64,000 nucleotides of DNA. Source: Zygnema cylindricum (lineage: Eukaryota; Streptophyta; Zygnematophyceae; Zygnematales; Zygnemataceae). The position numbers and the translations under genes are program-made. Of the stretch, positions 46,351-57,741 are shown piece by piece. The stretch is from contig JBBHKE010001684.1 in the NCBI GenBank assembly GCA_037447655.1, positions 530,200-594,199 of the forward strand, written 5' to 3'. The number at the start of each line of letters is the position of its first letter. The stretch's first letter is position 1. Below the pieces are notes generated by a model. The model was not told where the DNA came from, made no database searches, and saw only the letters and a list, made by a program, of their open reading frames with translations.

Positions 46351-47401
46351 TAGAACTCTTAGAACTCCATTAGCCCTCAAAGTAGGCAAGTCACTCGAAG
46401 CCCCTAGGATAAGCCTTATCCCTTTGAGTTTCCACAAAAATAATCGCCACCGTGTCAGATAAAAACTTCCACCAACTTTACCCCTGAAAGAGAAGACTCT
46501 TTTGAGTCGATAGCGAAAAGAATCTCTGAATTTGCTCCCCAGAGCTGTAAGTTATGAAGGGTCAAAGTTGACCTTTTTTATAGGAGCTCTCGTGGGGAGA
46601 GGTGTCTACCTACCAAATTTTCTAAGTCCTAAATCCCTCTCTAAACCTTATACTACTAGAGTACGGCACCACTTAGATTATTGTGTCACACATAAAAGTA
46701 TAGGTGCTGTTGTACTTTCTGTACGGCCATCATACGGCATGGCTGAAATGTTGATGCGTGCCATGTCCAGAATAGTACCTACATTCTCCGGAGATGTCGT
46801 AGGCCAATGACGTTGTGCCACGTGGCGCCTGACATGGTGCTGATTGAAAAACTCCAAAGCGCCTATTCCGCGATATCGGCGCCTATCATGGCCGTTCGAT
46901 TAAAACCAACATTTAATTCTAGCCGTTGAAAATCAATGCGTGGTATTTTTTTTGCCGTCGAAACAAATGCGCGGTTCTCATTTAGCAAAGTACCGTACGC
47001 CATTCGTATATTTTAATTGTGAGATGTTACTTATTTGTTTGCGGTGTTAACTGAATTCAAGTATGCGTACAGATTTATATATGAATCAAACCCTATATGT
47101 CTAAGCACCGATCATAGACTATAGGATAAAGCTACCAACTATTTCTAACGTGACGGACGGTAGTTACCAGGATCATATCCTAAGTCTGTCAATTATATTT
47201 CGGTAAACCTATCAAAATCTACCGCCTATATCTCTATCGCTAGAGAGCATAGGCAACCATGGCTCTGGCTCCCTCTTTAACCTTCAGTGACTGCGACAAG
47301 TGTGGGAGCTGGAGAGAGGAGTTAGAGGTAGACTGCCTCAGCTTTTTTTATGCATTTTATTTTAAACCTAGAAAATACTAAAATAACCATTAATTTCTAC
47401 A
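46351..47401 (-). repeat. Copia-1 5' LTR of copy C
   Basis: On the minus strand it starts TGTAGAAATTAATGG and ends AAGAGTTCTA. It is homologous along its length to the split 3' LTR and to the LTR of copy B. Confidence 0.85.
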
Positions 47402-48876
47402 TAACTCTCGTTGAAACCACATATAGTGATTGGTTTTCATGCAAAATTTGTGCATGATTCATACACATGATAGGTAGTTGTATAATTGAGACTTTATGAG
47501 TTTTAATAAGAGTGTTCGGAACGCGAGCATCGTTGTTGGCTGTAAAAAAATTACAAATAGGGTTTTTTGAGTAACAAATGTATTTATGATTTTTTTTTGC
47601 GTGTTATTTTTATTACTACCTATTTTCTACATCCTTTGTATATTTTACATGATCAAATGGTGTTCAGCTAAAGTTTATACGCCTATGTTTTACTCTTTTG
47701 TGGCTGGTTCAAGTTGAGGTTTGTTTTTAGTGTTTTGCAGATTATAAATGGAAATATCACAATTTCACACAATAAGTGTGAACGTTGTATCCCTATGTCC
47801 TTTCACCAAAATAGGTCTCAAGCTCAAAGTATTTCAATGGTCTTGTGTATCGTTGTGAATAATCGTGGAATTATAACTTTATGCTTCTTTAACATTATTG
47901 AAACCACATAATAATACACATTGTGATTTTTTTACGGTTCATTTATAACCAGTATAATTTTTCAGAATGAGGATAATTCTCTAAAAGTTTGTAGGTTTGG
48001 GTTAGAAGATGTGTAGGTGTTCAGATTATATTTACACTTCGACCAAAATTACCTACAAAATCGCCATAGTAGTGTGTTTTTGTTTTGCATCGCAAACATC
48101 TCTCATACATGGGGCATCGTTGTCTTCACCTAGTTGCAAAATAAATAAAAAAAAACAAAGATGAATGACCTTCAAAGTCGAAACATACATACATTAAATA
48201 TACTAGAAAAACTCTTTCATAAAGTGCCCATTCAAATAGGTGTTCGCTTCCATTGGTGGATGTCATATAACTTGTACAAGAGCAACCCCACAAACTATAT
48301 TTAAACAAATTTTGATCTAAGGTGGTGGCTCCATGTCTATCTGTTTCCATAATAAGGAGGCCTTATATTCCATAAAAATTAACCTGCATCTTTTAAACTC
48401 ATACAAAAAACATGACTTAAATGACCTCAAAAACAGACAAAATACAAAACATGTACTCTTAAGGAGTTTCAATATAGTGCCAATTTCTAGTCGTCTTTGC
48501 ATCTATTGACAAATTTCATGTAATTTACACATGAGCAATCCTACAACCTATATTTCAACAAATATGAATCTGAGGTGCAGCCTACATGTTTTTTTCACTT
48601 CCACAATTCGAAAGTCTTGTAATCCATGACAAATAACTTGTATCCTTAAGACACGAAAGCAACGGAAGCATGTATTAAATTCATGTCAAAATGGAGTTGA
48701 TATTGCTTTGTCTGTTCGGTTAGGCTTCCAAATGCTCATTTTTAATAATGAACTATTGATGGTTTTTCAAATATAGTCTTTGTTGTAGTGTATTAAATAA
48801 AGGTGAAAAAAACATGTAAAAAAAAACCCACCTAAATTGAACCTTATCCACTACGTGTTTCTAGTAGTTGACTCTG
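47402..48876. other. Harbinger H1 interior between transposase relic and Myb-like gene
   Basis: The first ~90 bp (CATATAGTGATTGG, GCATGATTCATACACATG) match 51366-51445, confirming that Copia C split this unit. About 880 bp (roughly 47494-48378) have no counterpart in the second unit and look like an extra insertion or a deletion in the other. From about 48380 to 48876 it again parallels 51450-52140, at roughly 85-90 per cent by eye. I see no convincing gene. Confidence 0.6.
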
Positions 48877-50306
48877 CGCTTGGCACACTCCAATTTTAGA
48901 CGCATCTCCTCGTTTTTCACCTTCAAGTTTTATTTCACTCTCACAAATTGCTACTGTACGTTCTTCTGTCTCATTTTCTTTCAGTTTTTGTTCCCTTTTA
49001 TCTTCTTCGTCTTTCCATCAACCTTCCATGTCGAAAGCTAGTCGACGCTTTATCAACTCTGTTTTAGTTTTGTTAGACCTTTGCAACGCCTCCATTTTCT
49101 CTTTGTCTGATTGATCCGCTATATTGACAATACCAAAGATTCTTTCTACCAATCCCTTTAAATCATCATTTCCTTGGGACGAGGCATTGTTTTCTTCATC
49201 TTCAAGAACTCCTCTAATTCTTGGACCCACAAGGCTCCGGATTTCTGATGCATCGGTACTAAATTGCCAGAATGCTGGTTGTCTTTTTGCTAGGGATTGT
49301 TTTGGTTGGCGTGGAGATTTTATGCTCTTAAGCGAGCTGAACACCTCTTTAACCCTCTCTTCTGCGGTGTTAGGAGCCCCCCTCCACATTTCGCACTCTC
49401 CTTCGTCGCCACCAATATCACTTTGTTGCCTTGTGCACCATTCATCTGCAATTATAGGTTGTGTATGACTTTAAACTGGAGAAAATGCATCATATTCCTC
49501 ATCAATGTCCTCATTTCTTCAATCCACTCTCTCTTTATTTTTCTCACTTGTTAACTTGTCCACCAAAATTGGACTATCCCGCACCTCTGTTGCATTTTGT
49601 CTTCCATCATCATCGTTAATCTCACCCTTTGTTATTGGTTCCTTATGTTTTTTAGGACCTGGTTCATGTTGGTTTAAGTTTTGCCTCCCCTGATTCGGTG
49701 TCTCATTTTGAGGTATCACTCGTTTCCGTGAATTGACTTTTGTTCTCGCATTATTACCAGCCATATGTTGAATCGCTCCAAATTCTCCCTGTGCACCTTT
49801 CGGCCCCGTAGTGTCAGAGCGACAATGTAGAATTTGGTCTAAATTGAATTTTGTTCTCGCATTATTATCAGCCATATCTCGAATCGCTCCGAATTCTCTT
49901 CGTCCACCTTTCAGCCACGTAGTGTCAAAGCGACACTGTAGAATTTGCTCTAATATGAAAAAGAATGTCCTTTGGAATGTCATTTGAGGTTTTTCCCCTG
50001 TTTCTTTCTCCCTCCTCATTGCATCTTTATATATATTTTTTTCGTCATATAGTTTTTGTTTACATGAAACAATAGAACAACCTTTATTGTTAAGTAGTTG
50101 ACTGATGGCAGTTACAACTTTTTGCCATTGCTCTTTGGTGCAATGCTTCCTGGGCTTTTTTGGAGTTTAACTCAATTAACCAACAAAACCTATATTTCAT
50201 GTTACGTCCAACGATCTCGTTCCGGTTCACCTCTTGTGACATGTCTATTTAGAGGCGTATCTTCTTGTGAAATTTGAATGAAAACGGGATGGTTGGTGTC
50301 GTCCAT
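48850..50306 (-). pseudogene. Myb/SANT-like accessory protein gene of PIF/Harbinger, copy 1
   Basis: On the minus strand it begins at the ATG 50306 (MDDTNHPVFIQISQEDTPLN...RDRWT). A stop follows Trp-Thr, but a GT...AG pair (GTAACATG near 50204 to GCCCAG near 50149) would remove it as a short intron and lead into KEQWQKVV. The downstream frame is open over 50150-49519 and again 49389-49018, in the same phase, with two stops between. It has the Trp-rich start of Myb/SANT-like plant Harbinger ORF1 proteins, basic and Asn/Gln-rich middle parts, and a charged, probably coiled-coil end (EERVKEVF, DEEDKREQKLKENE). Such proteins usually help the transposase bind DNA and enter the nucleus. The two or three stops are also present in copy 2. 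Confidence 0.6.
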
Positions 50307-50585
50307 TTTTGTGTATCTCTCTCGCTTGTTTACAACATGCTTGTACAAGTAGCAAATGGCAAAAAATAGGAGTGGGTGTGTTAGTGAGGGATAGCGTGTG
50401 TGTGAATTATAATCATAAATGTATTTCATTTAAATGGTTTAATTTATAGTCTAAAAGACAGTTTAATTCTTGGGAAGATGAACAAGTTTTTGGGCAGATT
50501 CATTTTTGACTTAATAAAATTTTTAAAAGATATAATTGAAAAGTTACAATTATTGATAAAAATACATATTCCAGCTATTAAAAAA
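48877..50585. repeat. Tandem-duplicated segment, unit 1 (identical to 52141-53849)
   Basis: As far as I can read, about 1.7 kb is identical to 52141-53849 (offset 3264). Upstream of it the two units differ clearly. At the right end both units share ATTCCAGCTATTAAAAAAA, after which unit 1 runs into the second transposase relic and unit 2 into unrelated sequence. Confidence 0.85.
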
Positions 50586-51353
50586 ATAATTGAGGGGTTT
50601 AAAGAGATTTCTGGGATTTCCCAAATAGCTGGAACTGTCGGTGGAGCTGTCAATGCCACTCATATCTTCTTCTCACGACAACCAGTTGAAAATGCCTTTG
50701 AGTACTAGAATCGGTTCCGAAGGCACAAGGCACAGTGTGAGTCTCCAAGCAATTTGTGATCATAGGCTTATTTTTTGGGATGTATTTTGTGGTTGACTAG
50801 GATCGACCCACGACTCCACATTCTTCCAAGCTTCGGCGGTGTACACAAGACTAAGGAATCACCAGATATTATCAGATATAATCAGATATTTCAGACCCTG
50901 TGAAAGAAATATCTGGTACCACTCTCCGACCCATTATTGTTGGAGATGCGGCCCACCCTTTATCTAATTTTCCTATCAAAGAATACCGTGCACGAAATGG
51001 GGGGAGTGCTTTGCAAAAATCTTTTGACAGGGCACTGGCGATAGCAAAAATACTTATAGAAATGACTTTTGGCATTCTAAAGGGTCGTTGGGAAATATTG
51101 CGGAACGTTTTTGTAAAAGAGGAGATGGTGCCAACAATTGCGGTTGCTTGTTGTGTTTTACATAATTTTATGATTTTAAATGGCGATCGATTGTCATTGC
51201 ACTAGAGACAGTTCACAATGCTTGAGGGACAAAACCATATTGAACTCGCTTCACGAGGCGAGCGAAACATAGTTAGGGATGCTCGATTAAGCGAATTCTG
51301 TATTGTTCCCCGTGTTCTGATTAATGACGTGGAGTTAGGAGGGACGGAGTGAC
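50586..51353 (+). pseudogene. PIF/Harbinger-type transposase, copy H2 (5' truncated)
   Basis: Sequence homologous to H1 begins at ATAATTGAGGGG, at the end of the duplicated segment. The DDE region shows NATHIFFSRQPVENAFEY near 50650-50707 (normally DGTHI...P...N...Y), then a segment ending in a stop near 50706. Out of frame further on are FWDVF near 50775 and GDAAHPLSNF-like sequence near 50945-50965. The frame 50900-51205 holds the C-terminal block MTFGILKGRWEILRN and AVACCVLHNFMILNGD. The N-terminal third is missing. It ends near 51353. Confidence 0.75.
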
Positions 51354-51574
51354 ATAATGCTCGTTGAAGCCATATATAGTGATTGATTTTTATGCAAAAT
51401 TTGTGCATGATTCATACACATGATAGGTAGTTGTATAATTGACACTAGTTGCATCTTTAAAACTCACACAAAAAACATGACTTAAATGACCTCAAAAAGC
51501 GACAAAATACAAAACATTTGCTACGAAGAAGTTTTGATGGAGTGCCAATTCAGAGTCATCCTTGCATCTATTGA

Positions 51575-51955
51575 CGAATTTCATATAATTTATACATGAG
51601 CAATCTTACAAGCTCTATTTCAACAAATTTGAATTTGAGGTGTTGGCTCCATGTTTGTTTCACTTCCACAGTTTGAAAGTCTTGTAATCTATCACAAATA
51701 ACATGCATCCTTAAGACACACAAAAGCGACGGAAGCATATAGTAAATACATGTCAAGGGGAGCTTATATTGCTAATTTCATATAATTTATGCATGAGCAA
51801 TCTTACAAGCTCTATTTCAACAAATTTGAATTTGAGGTGTTGGCTCCATGTTTGTTTCACTTCCGCAGTTCGAAAGTCTTGTAATCTATCACAAATAACA
51901 TGCATCCTTAAGACACACAAAAGCGACGGAAGCATATAGTAAATATATGTCAAGC
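51575..51955. repeat. About 198-bp direct tandem pair
   Basis: The unit beginning ATTTCATATAATTTATACATG (51577) repeats at about 51776, with few differences, to about 51955. The first Harbinger unit has only one copy (about 48515-48700). The minus-strand frames on both copies are near-identical but have no recognisable domain. Confidence 0.75.
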
Positions 51956-52113
51956 GAAGCTTATATTGCTTTGGTTGTTCGGTTAGGCTTTCTACTGCTC
52001 ATTTTTAATATGAACTATTGATGGTTTTTTCAAATGCACAGTCTTTGTTGTGGTCTGTTAAATTATAAGTGAATGAAACATGTAAAACAACCCACCTAAA
52101 TTGAACCTTACCC

Positions 52114-53570
52114 ACTACGTGTTTCTAGTAGTTGACTCCGCGCTTGGCACACTCCAATTTTAGACGCATCTCCTCGTTTTTCACCTTCAAGTTTTATTTC
52201 ACTCTCACAAATTGCTACTGTACGTTCTTCTGTCTCATTTTCTTTCAGTTTTTGTTCCCTTTTATCTTCTTCGTCTTTCCATCAACCTTCCATGTCGAAA
52301 GCTAGTCGACGCTTTATCAACTCTGTTTTAGTTTTGTTAGACCTTTGCAACGCCTCCATTTTCTCTTTGTCTGATTGATCCGCTATATTGACAATACCAA
52401 AGATTCTTTCTACCAATCCCTTTAAATCATCATTTCCTTGGGACGAGGCATTGTTTTCTTCATCTTCAAGAACTCCTCTAATTCTTGGACCCACAAGGCT
52501 CCGGATTTCTGATGCATCGGTACTAAATTGCCAGAATGCTGGTTGTCTTTTTGCTAGGGATTGTTTTGGTTGGCGTGGAGATTTTATGCTCTTAAGCGAG
52601 CTGAACACCTCTTTAACCCTCTCTTCTGCGGTGTTAGGAGCCCCCCTCCACATTTCGCACTCTCCTTCGTCGCCACCAATATCACTTTGTTGCCTTGTGC
52701 ACCATTCATCTGCAATTATAGGTTGTGTATGACTTTAAACTGGAGAAAATGCATCATATTCCTCATCAATGTCCTCATTTCTTCAATCCACTCTCTCTTT
52801 ATTTTTCTCACTTGTTAACTTGTCCACCAAAATTGGACTATCCCGCACCTCTGTTGCATTTTGTCTTCCATCATCATCGTTAATCTCACCCTTTGTTATT
52901 GGTTCCTTATGTTTTTTAGGACCTGGTTCATGTTGGTTTAAGTTTTGCCTCCCCTGATTCGGTGTCTCATTTTGAGGTATCACTCGTTTCCGTGAATTGA
53001 CTTTTGTTCTCGCATTATTACCAGCCATATGTTGAATCGCTCCAAATTCTCCCTGTGCACCTTTCGGCCCCGTAGTGTCAGAGCGACAATGTAGAATTTG
53101 GTCTAAATTGAATTTTGTTCTCGCATTATTATCAGCCATATCTCGAATCGCTCCGAATTCTCTTCGTCCACCTTTCAGCCACGTAGTGTCAAAGCGACAC
53201 TGTAGAATTTGCTCTAATATGAAAAAGAATGTCCTTTGGAATGTCATTTGAGGTTTTTCCCCTGTTTCTTTCTCCCTCCTCATTGCATCTTTATATATAT
53301 TTTTTTCGTCATATAGTTTTTGTTTACATGAAACAATAGAACAACCTTTATTGTTAAGTAGTTGACTGATGGCAGTTACAACTTTTTGCCATTGCTCTTT
53401 GGTGCAATGCTTCCTGGGCTTTTTTGGAGTTTAACTCAATTAACCAACAAAACCTATATTTCATGTTACGTCCAACGATCTCGTTCCGGTTCACCTCTTG
53501 TGACATGTCTATTTAGAGGCGTATCTTCTTGTGAAATTTGAATGAAAACGGGATGGTTGGTGTCGTCCAT
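52114..53570 (-). pseudogene. Myb/SANT-like accessory protein gene of PIF/Harbinger, copy 2
   Basis: This is the duplicate of the gene at 48850-50306. Start ATG is at 53570. The three main frames (53693-53466, 53283-52783, 52653-52282) are residue-for-residue the same as in copy 1, including the internal stops, so the gene was already broken before the copies became identical. The putative short intron is also conserved. It faces the H2 transposase relic, the convergent arrangement also seen in unit 1. Confidence 0.6.
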
Positions 53571-53849
53571 TTTTGTGTATCTCTCTCGCTTGTTTACAAC
53601 ATGCTTGTACAAGTAGCAAATGGCAAAAAATAGGAGTGGGTGTGTTAGTGAGGGATAGCGTGTGTGTGAATTATAATCATAAATGTATTTCATTTAAATG
53701 GTTTAATTTATAGTCTAAAAGACAGTTTAATTCTTGGGAAGATGAACAAGTTTTTGGGCAGATTCATTTTTGACTTAATAAAATTTTTAAAAGATATAAT
53801 TGAAAAGTTACAATTATTGATAAAAATACATATTCCAGCTATTAAAAAA
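52141..53849. repeat. Tandem-duplicated segment, unit 2
   Basis: Identical by eye to 48877-50585. Just upstream, the units differ at a few positions (for example CTTATCC against CTTACCC), and still further upstream differ more. Confidence 0.85.
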
Positions 53850-55555
53850 AAAAGCATTAAAAGAATTAAGAGTTTTAACTGGAAATATAGTTGTTAAAAT
53901 TTTGTGGACAAAAAATCATGTTTAAGTTAAGTCTTAAGCAAAAAACATAGCATCTCAATAATATTTCATTCAAGTTTATTCTATTGTAGGTTTACAAACT
54001 ACACTATTAAAAGAAACATTAATGCTTTAAAAATATAGCGAAGCAAATATTTGCAGGAGAAATAGTCTTTTCACTAAAAAGGTAAAAATAAACATACATC
54101 TTGAAGTTAAAGGTACCTTACGAACAACAAAGTACCTGAACTCCAATGCCGGTCCATGCATATATACTAAAAGACTCAATAAGACCTTAAAAAAAAAAGG
54201 CTTTCCAAAGATATTCTAAATAATAGATTTACAAAAGTTTAGATAGTCACGAATGATACTTTTGCTAAATAAAGATAGTATATTCAAATACAGTTAAAAT
54301 ATATTTATCTAATATACTACAAGTTATGATAATGTAGATTTTATTTAATTATATCAAACTAGCCCTTATATAGATTTAGATTTTCTAAAGATTTTACATT
54401 TAAAATCTGTATATAAATCAAATAAAACTTTACATCGACTTTTTAATAATATCAATAAAAATTTATAAGATTCACCTTATGAATTTAAAAAAATTATAGA
54501 GTAATTTACCAAAACTAACGGTTATATTTATAAAGGAATTAATGAGTATGAATTGAAAATTATAAAATGTTTAAATATTTATAAAAACAAAGCTTTTTAG
54601 CCTGTCAGTATATTTTTTGTAGGTTAGATTGCAACACAATTAACATTAAAATCTAAACATTCATCAAAAGCTGCAGATTTAAAATTAAGTTGTCAAGAAA
54701 AAAAAACAACCAAGAAAAGGGTGAGGGTAAAGAAACCTTGGAAGTGAGCGGCGACTAGCAACGGAAGGAGGTTGTCAAGAAAAATATAGATAAATAAAGA
54801 GCCTTTGCTTGGGAAAGTTTTGCTTGGTTTATCAAAATTTTGGGATGTTGAAAGTGAAAGGAAGAGATGATTCGTGTTAGGTGTCCGCTTGGTCCTTTGC
54901 TATTTTTTTTCAGGCGCCCAAGGTTTTTTTTTAGGCGTGTTCTAAGTTCCTCCAGGGTTATTACTGGACTGTAAAAACGCTTGCGTGGCAGTACAATTTG
55001 ATTTGGAAGGCTTCGTACATATCATGTCCGTAAAGCGATTACTTTTCCTACGGACAAGTGGCTCATATATGACACGCTAGTTGACGTAGGCTAACGTCAC
55101 GTGCCAATTCACGATGGACAAAAATAATAGTCGAGAGCGACCCGGTGCTTTGCCCTTTGGTTGCCAAGGGCCTTTTGTTTTTGTGCAATACCATGCATAA
55201 GGCAATAGTACTGTACCTATTATGTACATACGTGACGCCATCACTGAAATTATGGTTCTGCACGATACTGTATGGATTTTGAGAACACGAGAACGTGGCA
55301 TGACGCAATAGCACTAGCCGCTCCAACAGTTGCGTTTGGGAATCCAAACTTGAAGCCAAAATGAAAAGTATGATACTATACGTTATAGGGCCGACATTGG
55401 TATCACGACAATTTGGCGTGACGTCTATTTTGTCTGGCCGTTACATACCCACGTGTTATGAAAGAATAAATCATTGTCGGCAAGATTCGAGTGACAAATT
55501 GTAACTCAATTACACGCCTCGATGCCTGGTTGACTTTCAATCTCGCGTAGACGAC
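53850..55555. other. AT-rich, then mixed non-coding region
   Basis: 53850-54720 is very AT-rich with no frame of note. 54720-55555 is less AT-rich. The overlapping minus-strand frames at 55063-55359 have no domain I recognise. No repeat family of the window is visible here. Confidence 0.5.
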
Positions 55556-56060
55556 GCTTTCTGCGGTTTCCAAACGATACATTTTGTTGGCAGTACGGCA
55601 AAATGAATCGTTAATGGTGTACAGTGGAAGTTACACGACCGGTGGGGTCGGCCGTGGGATTTGTTACTACAATTGTCGGTTCGTAGGCTGACGGTTCATC
55701 TCGACGTTTAACTGGCATGAACGACGATTTTTGCAGTTTCAAGACGTTACATTCTGCTGGCGGTACGGTAATGTTTCGTTAACGGCCTACTTTGTAAGTT
55801 TGACGGCCGGTGAAGTCGCCCGTGTGATACAATTTTTGGTTCGTATATTGTCCGTTTGTAAACTCAATCGACGGCATATATGATTTGTTCAAACGTTCGC
55901 AGCCTACGTTGGTACACTACTGGTGAGATCACCCGTGGGAGATGGTTTAGTACTACAATTGTCGGTTCGTAGATTGTCATTCGCGGTACAAAAATGTATT
56001 GTTAAGGACATACTTTGAAATTTTGACGGCCGGTTGTAAATTGTCCATTCTGGTACTCAA
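55555..56060 (+). repeat. Diverged ~168-bp direct repeats upstream of the AP2-like gene
   Basis: CTGCGGTTTC...ACATTTTGTTGGC...GTACGGC near 55560 recurs as TTGCAGTTTC...ACATTCTGCTGGC...GTACGGT near 55728. ACGGCCGGT and AATTGTCGGTTCGTAG recur further at about 55660-56030. At least two good units and one or two partial units are present. A regulatory role is possible but not shown. Confidence 0.55.
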
Positions 56061-56154
56061 CCGATGGCGCTTTCGGCGGTTTTGAACGGTCCTGTCATGC
56101 ATACGCTACCGTACTGCGGACGCACACAAAAAAAAGAAGACAAACACACAGTCT

Positions 56155-56735
56155 ACATAAAGGCTTCCTACCTGCCATCTTCTTTCTTTTTTCTCTTGAA
56201 TTTGATCCTGTTCCTCGTCTATTTTTAATTTTCTTTATATTTTACGAATTGTCACTCTTTCCATTTATTTGCGAAGGCTTGAAATATTCAGTAAGTGGTT
56301 TTTTACACGTTAAATGATTATATTGGTTTGTGTGAAATTTATCGTATGTTTTTTTATTTTGAATTTATGTTTTTTGTTTTACTTTTTAAATAAATCCTGT
56401 TTTGTTTGTCTATTTCCTTATTTTTACATGTTTGGGAAAATTTGTATTAAAATCATATTGTTTTGTTTTTTCATTTGTTTTTTAATGCATATTTATTTTT
56501 CGTATTCAGGTGTAAGCATTTTTTTTGTTCGACTTTTGAGAGTTTTGTTTTAGGTAAGTTTATTATGGCACACATTTCTCCTTTTTGATTACATGTTATA
56601 AGGGATGGGAATTGTTGTTTCGTGCTTTTTCCCTATTATTGTATTTTTATGTAAAAAAGGTAATTATTAGTTATTTGTTTTGTCATTGGGGATGAGCATG
56701 CTATTTTTATTAGTTGTGGATATTAAATTCAATTT
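56155..56735 (+). promoter_or_regulatory. Probable leader of the AP2-like gene, with candidate introns
   Basis: CTACATAAAGG near 56153 could be a TATA-like element. A CT-rich tract follows. GTAAGT donors occur at about 56291 (ATTCAGTAAGTGG) and 56553 (TTTAGGTAAGT), and a TTCAG acceptor near 56510. This suggests a spliced 5' leader before the ATG at 56736. These are motif reads only. Confidence 0.35.
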
Positions 56736-57741
56736 ATGGACGTCAATCATTATCAAACGCATCTTTATGTTGATAAAGTTTGGGGTAGTTGTGGTGAAGT
56801 TCGTGTTGCTACAATAATTTTTGATACTTTTTTTCATATTTGGAATGCTAATTTTTCTAGAGCATTGTCTACTCTTAGTGAAAGATGGGCTGATGATGGT
56901 CTTTCTTTATATTTCACTGGTGTTCATTATGATGTTTTAATGGATGCTGTTCCATCTAACTTCAATAGACAAGTTGATCAACTATGTTTATCTGAATGTG
57001 AAAAAGCAATGGACAATGATAAAATGTATATGTTGTTTAATAATGAATGCATTAAAAATGTCCAGATTATTTCTGACAATAATGATTCTTTTGAAAATGA
57101 TGGTAAAGATGATTAAAAATTGTGATAATGTTGTACTATGTAGTAGTGATAGTGTAAATGAAAGTGTAGATAAAAAAGAGAAAAAACCTACAAAACAAAC
57201 AAATAATATAAGTGGTAATTTTGGTGATGTAAATATTGTTAAATATAGTAGGTGTAATAGAAATTGAAATAATAATGTAAATATTGGTAAGTCTTTTATT
57301 GGTGTTTCGGTATTAAATGACATTGAGTGTGTGGTTAAATTACGAATTGGGAAAAACTATCGTATACCTTTAGGTACTTATTGTAATAGCCTTCAAGCTT
57401 CTTTAGCATACGATTTTAGACTATTTGTTATGGGTTTACATATGTATCGCAAAATGAATAATGTTAACCTATGTTCTGAATATGATTTTGATTGTTTTTT
57501 TGGAAAAGGGTTAGTTGTTCATTCTTCATTTTCATTTGGTCTTGTTAGGCTGAAAAATACGAATGGTTTTGTATGCGATAATTTAGGTATTTTAAGAGTT
57601 AAAAACCAATTTGTTGGTTTATTCGCTAAAAAAGTGAAAAATCGGGTTACTGTTTTTGACCTAGGTGTCTTTGATAATGTTGAAGATGCTTGTCTTGCTC
57701 GTGATTATTTTATGCCGGAGATTGGTAGTGCCCGTATTTAA
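56736..57741 (+). CDS. AP2/ERF-like protein, AT-rich gene (intron or frameshift inside)
   Basis: Two open stretches follow each other: 56736-57116 and, in another phase, about 57112-57741 with one TGA at 57265. The first (126 codons) starts MDVNHYQTHLYVDKVW and I do not recognise it. The second contains FIGVSV...VVKLRIGKNYRIPLGTY...SLAYDFRL, which follows the AP2 pattern (YRGV, basic strand, LGTF, AYD). Near the C-terminus is a second weaker unit (FVGLFAKKVKNR...LGVFDNVEDACLARD). Third positions are strongly A/T, unlike the transposons around it. The break could be an intron (GTAAAG at 57104) or a mutation. AP2 proteins bind DNA; the function here is inferred only from the motif pattern. Confidence 0.5.

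Larger units (their letters stand above)
33467..47401 (-). mobile_element. Copia-1 family retrotransposon, copy C, with a split 3' LTR
   Basis: On the minus strand: 5' LTR 47401-46351, PBS, gag, protease-integrase, reverse transcriptase-RNase H, polypurine tract (42072-42088), 3' LTR 42071-33467 interrupted by three DNA transposons. Flanks are TAATG (33462-33466) and TAACT (47402-47406). The empty site GACATAATGCTCGTTG exists at about 51350-51364 in the second Harbinger copy. Pol is full of stops. Confidence 0.85.

Noticed and set aside
49124-49693. Plus-strand frames over the Myb-like gene, and their copies at 52388-52957
   Set aside because: Antisense shadows of the minus-strand frame; they are identical in both units only because the DNA is.
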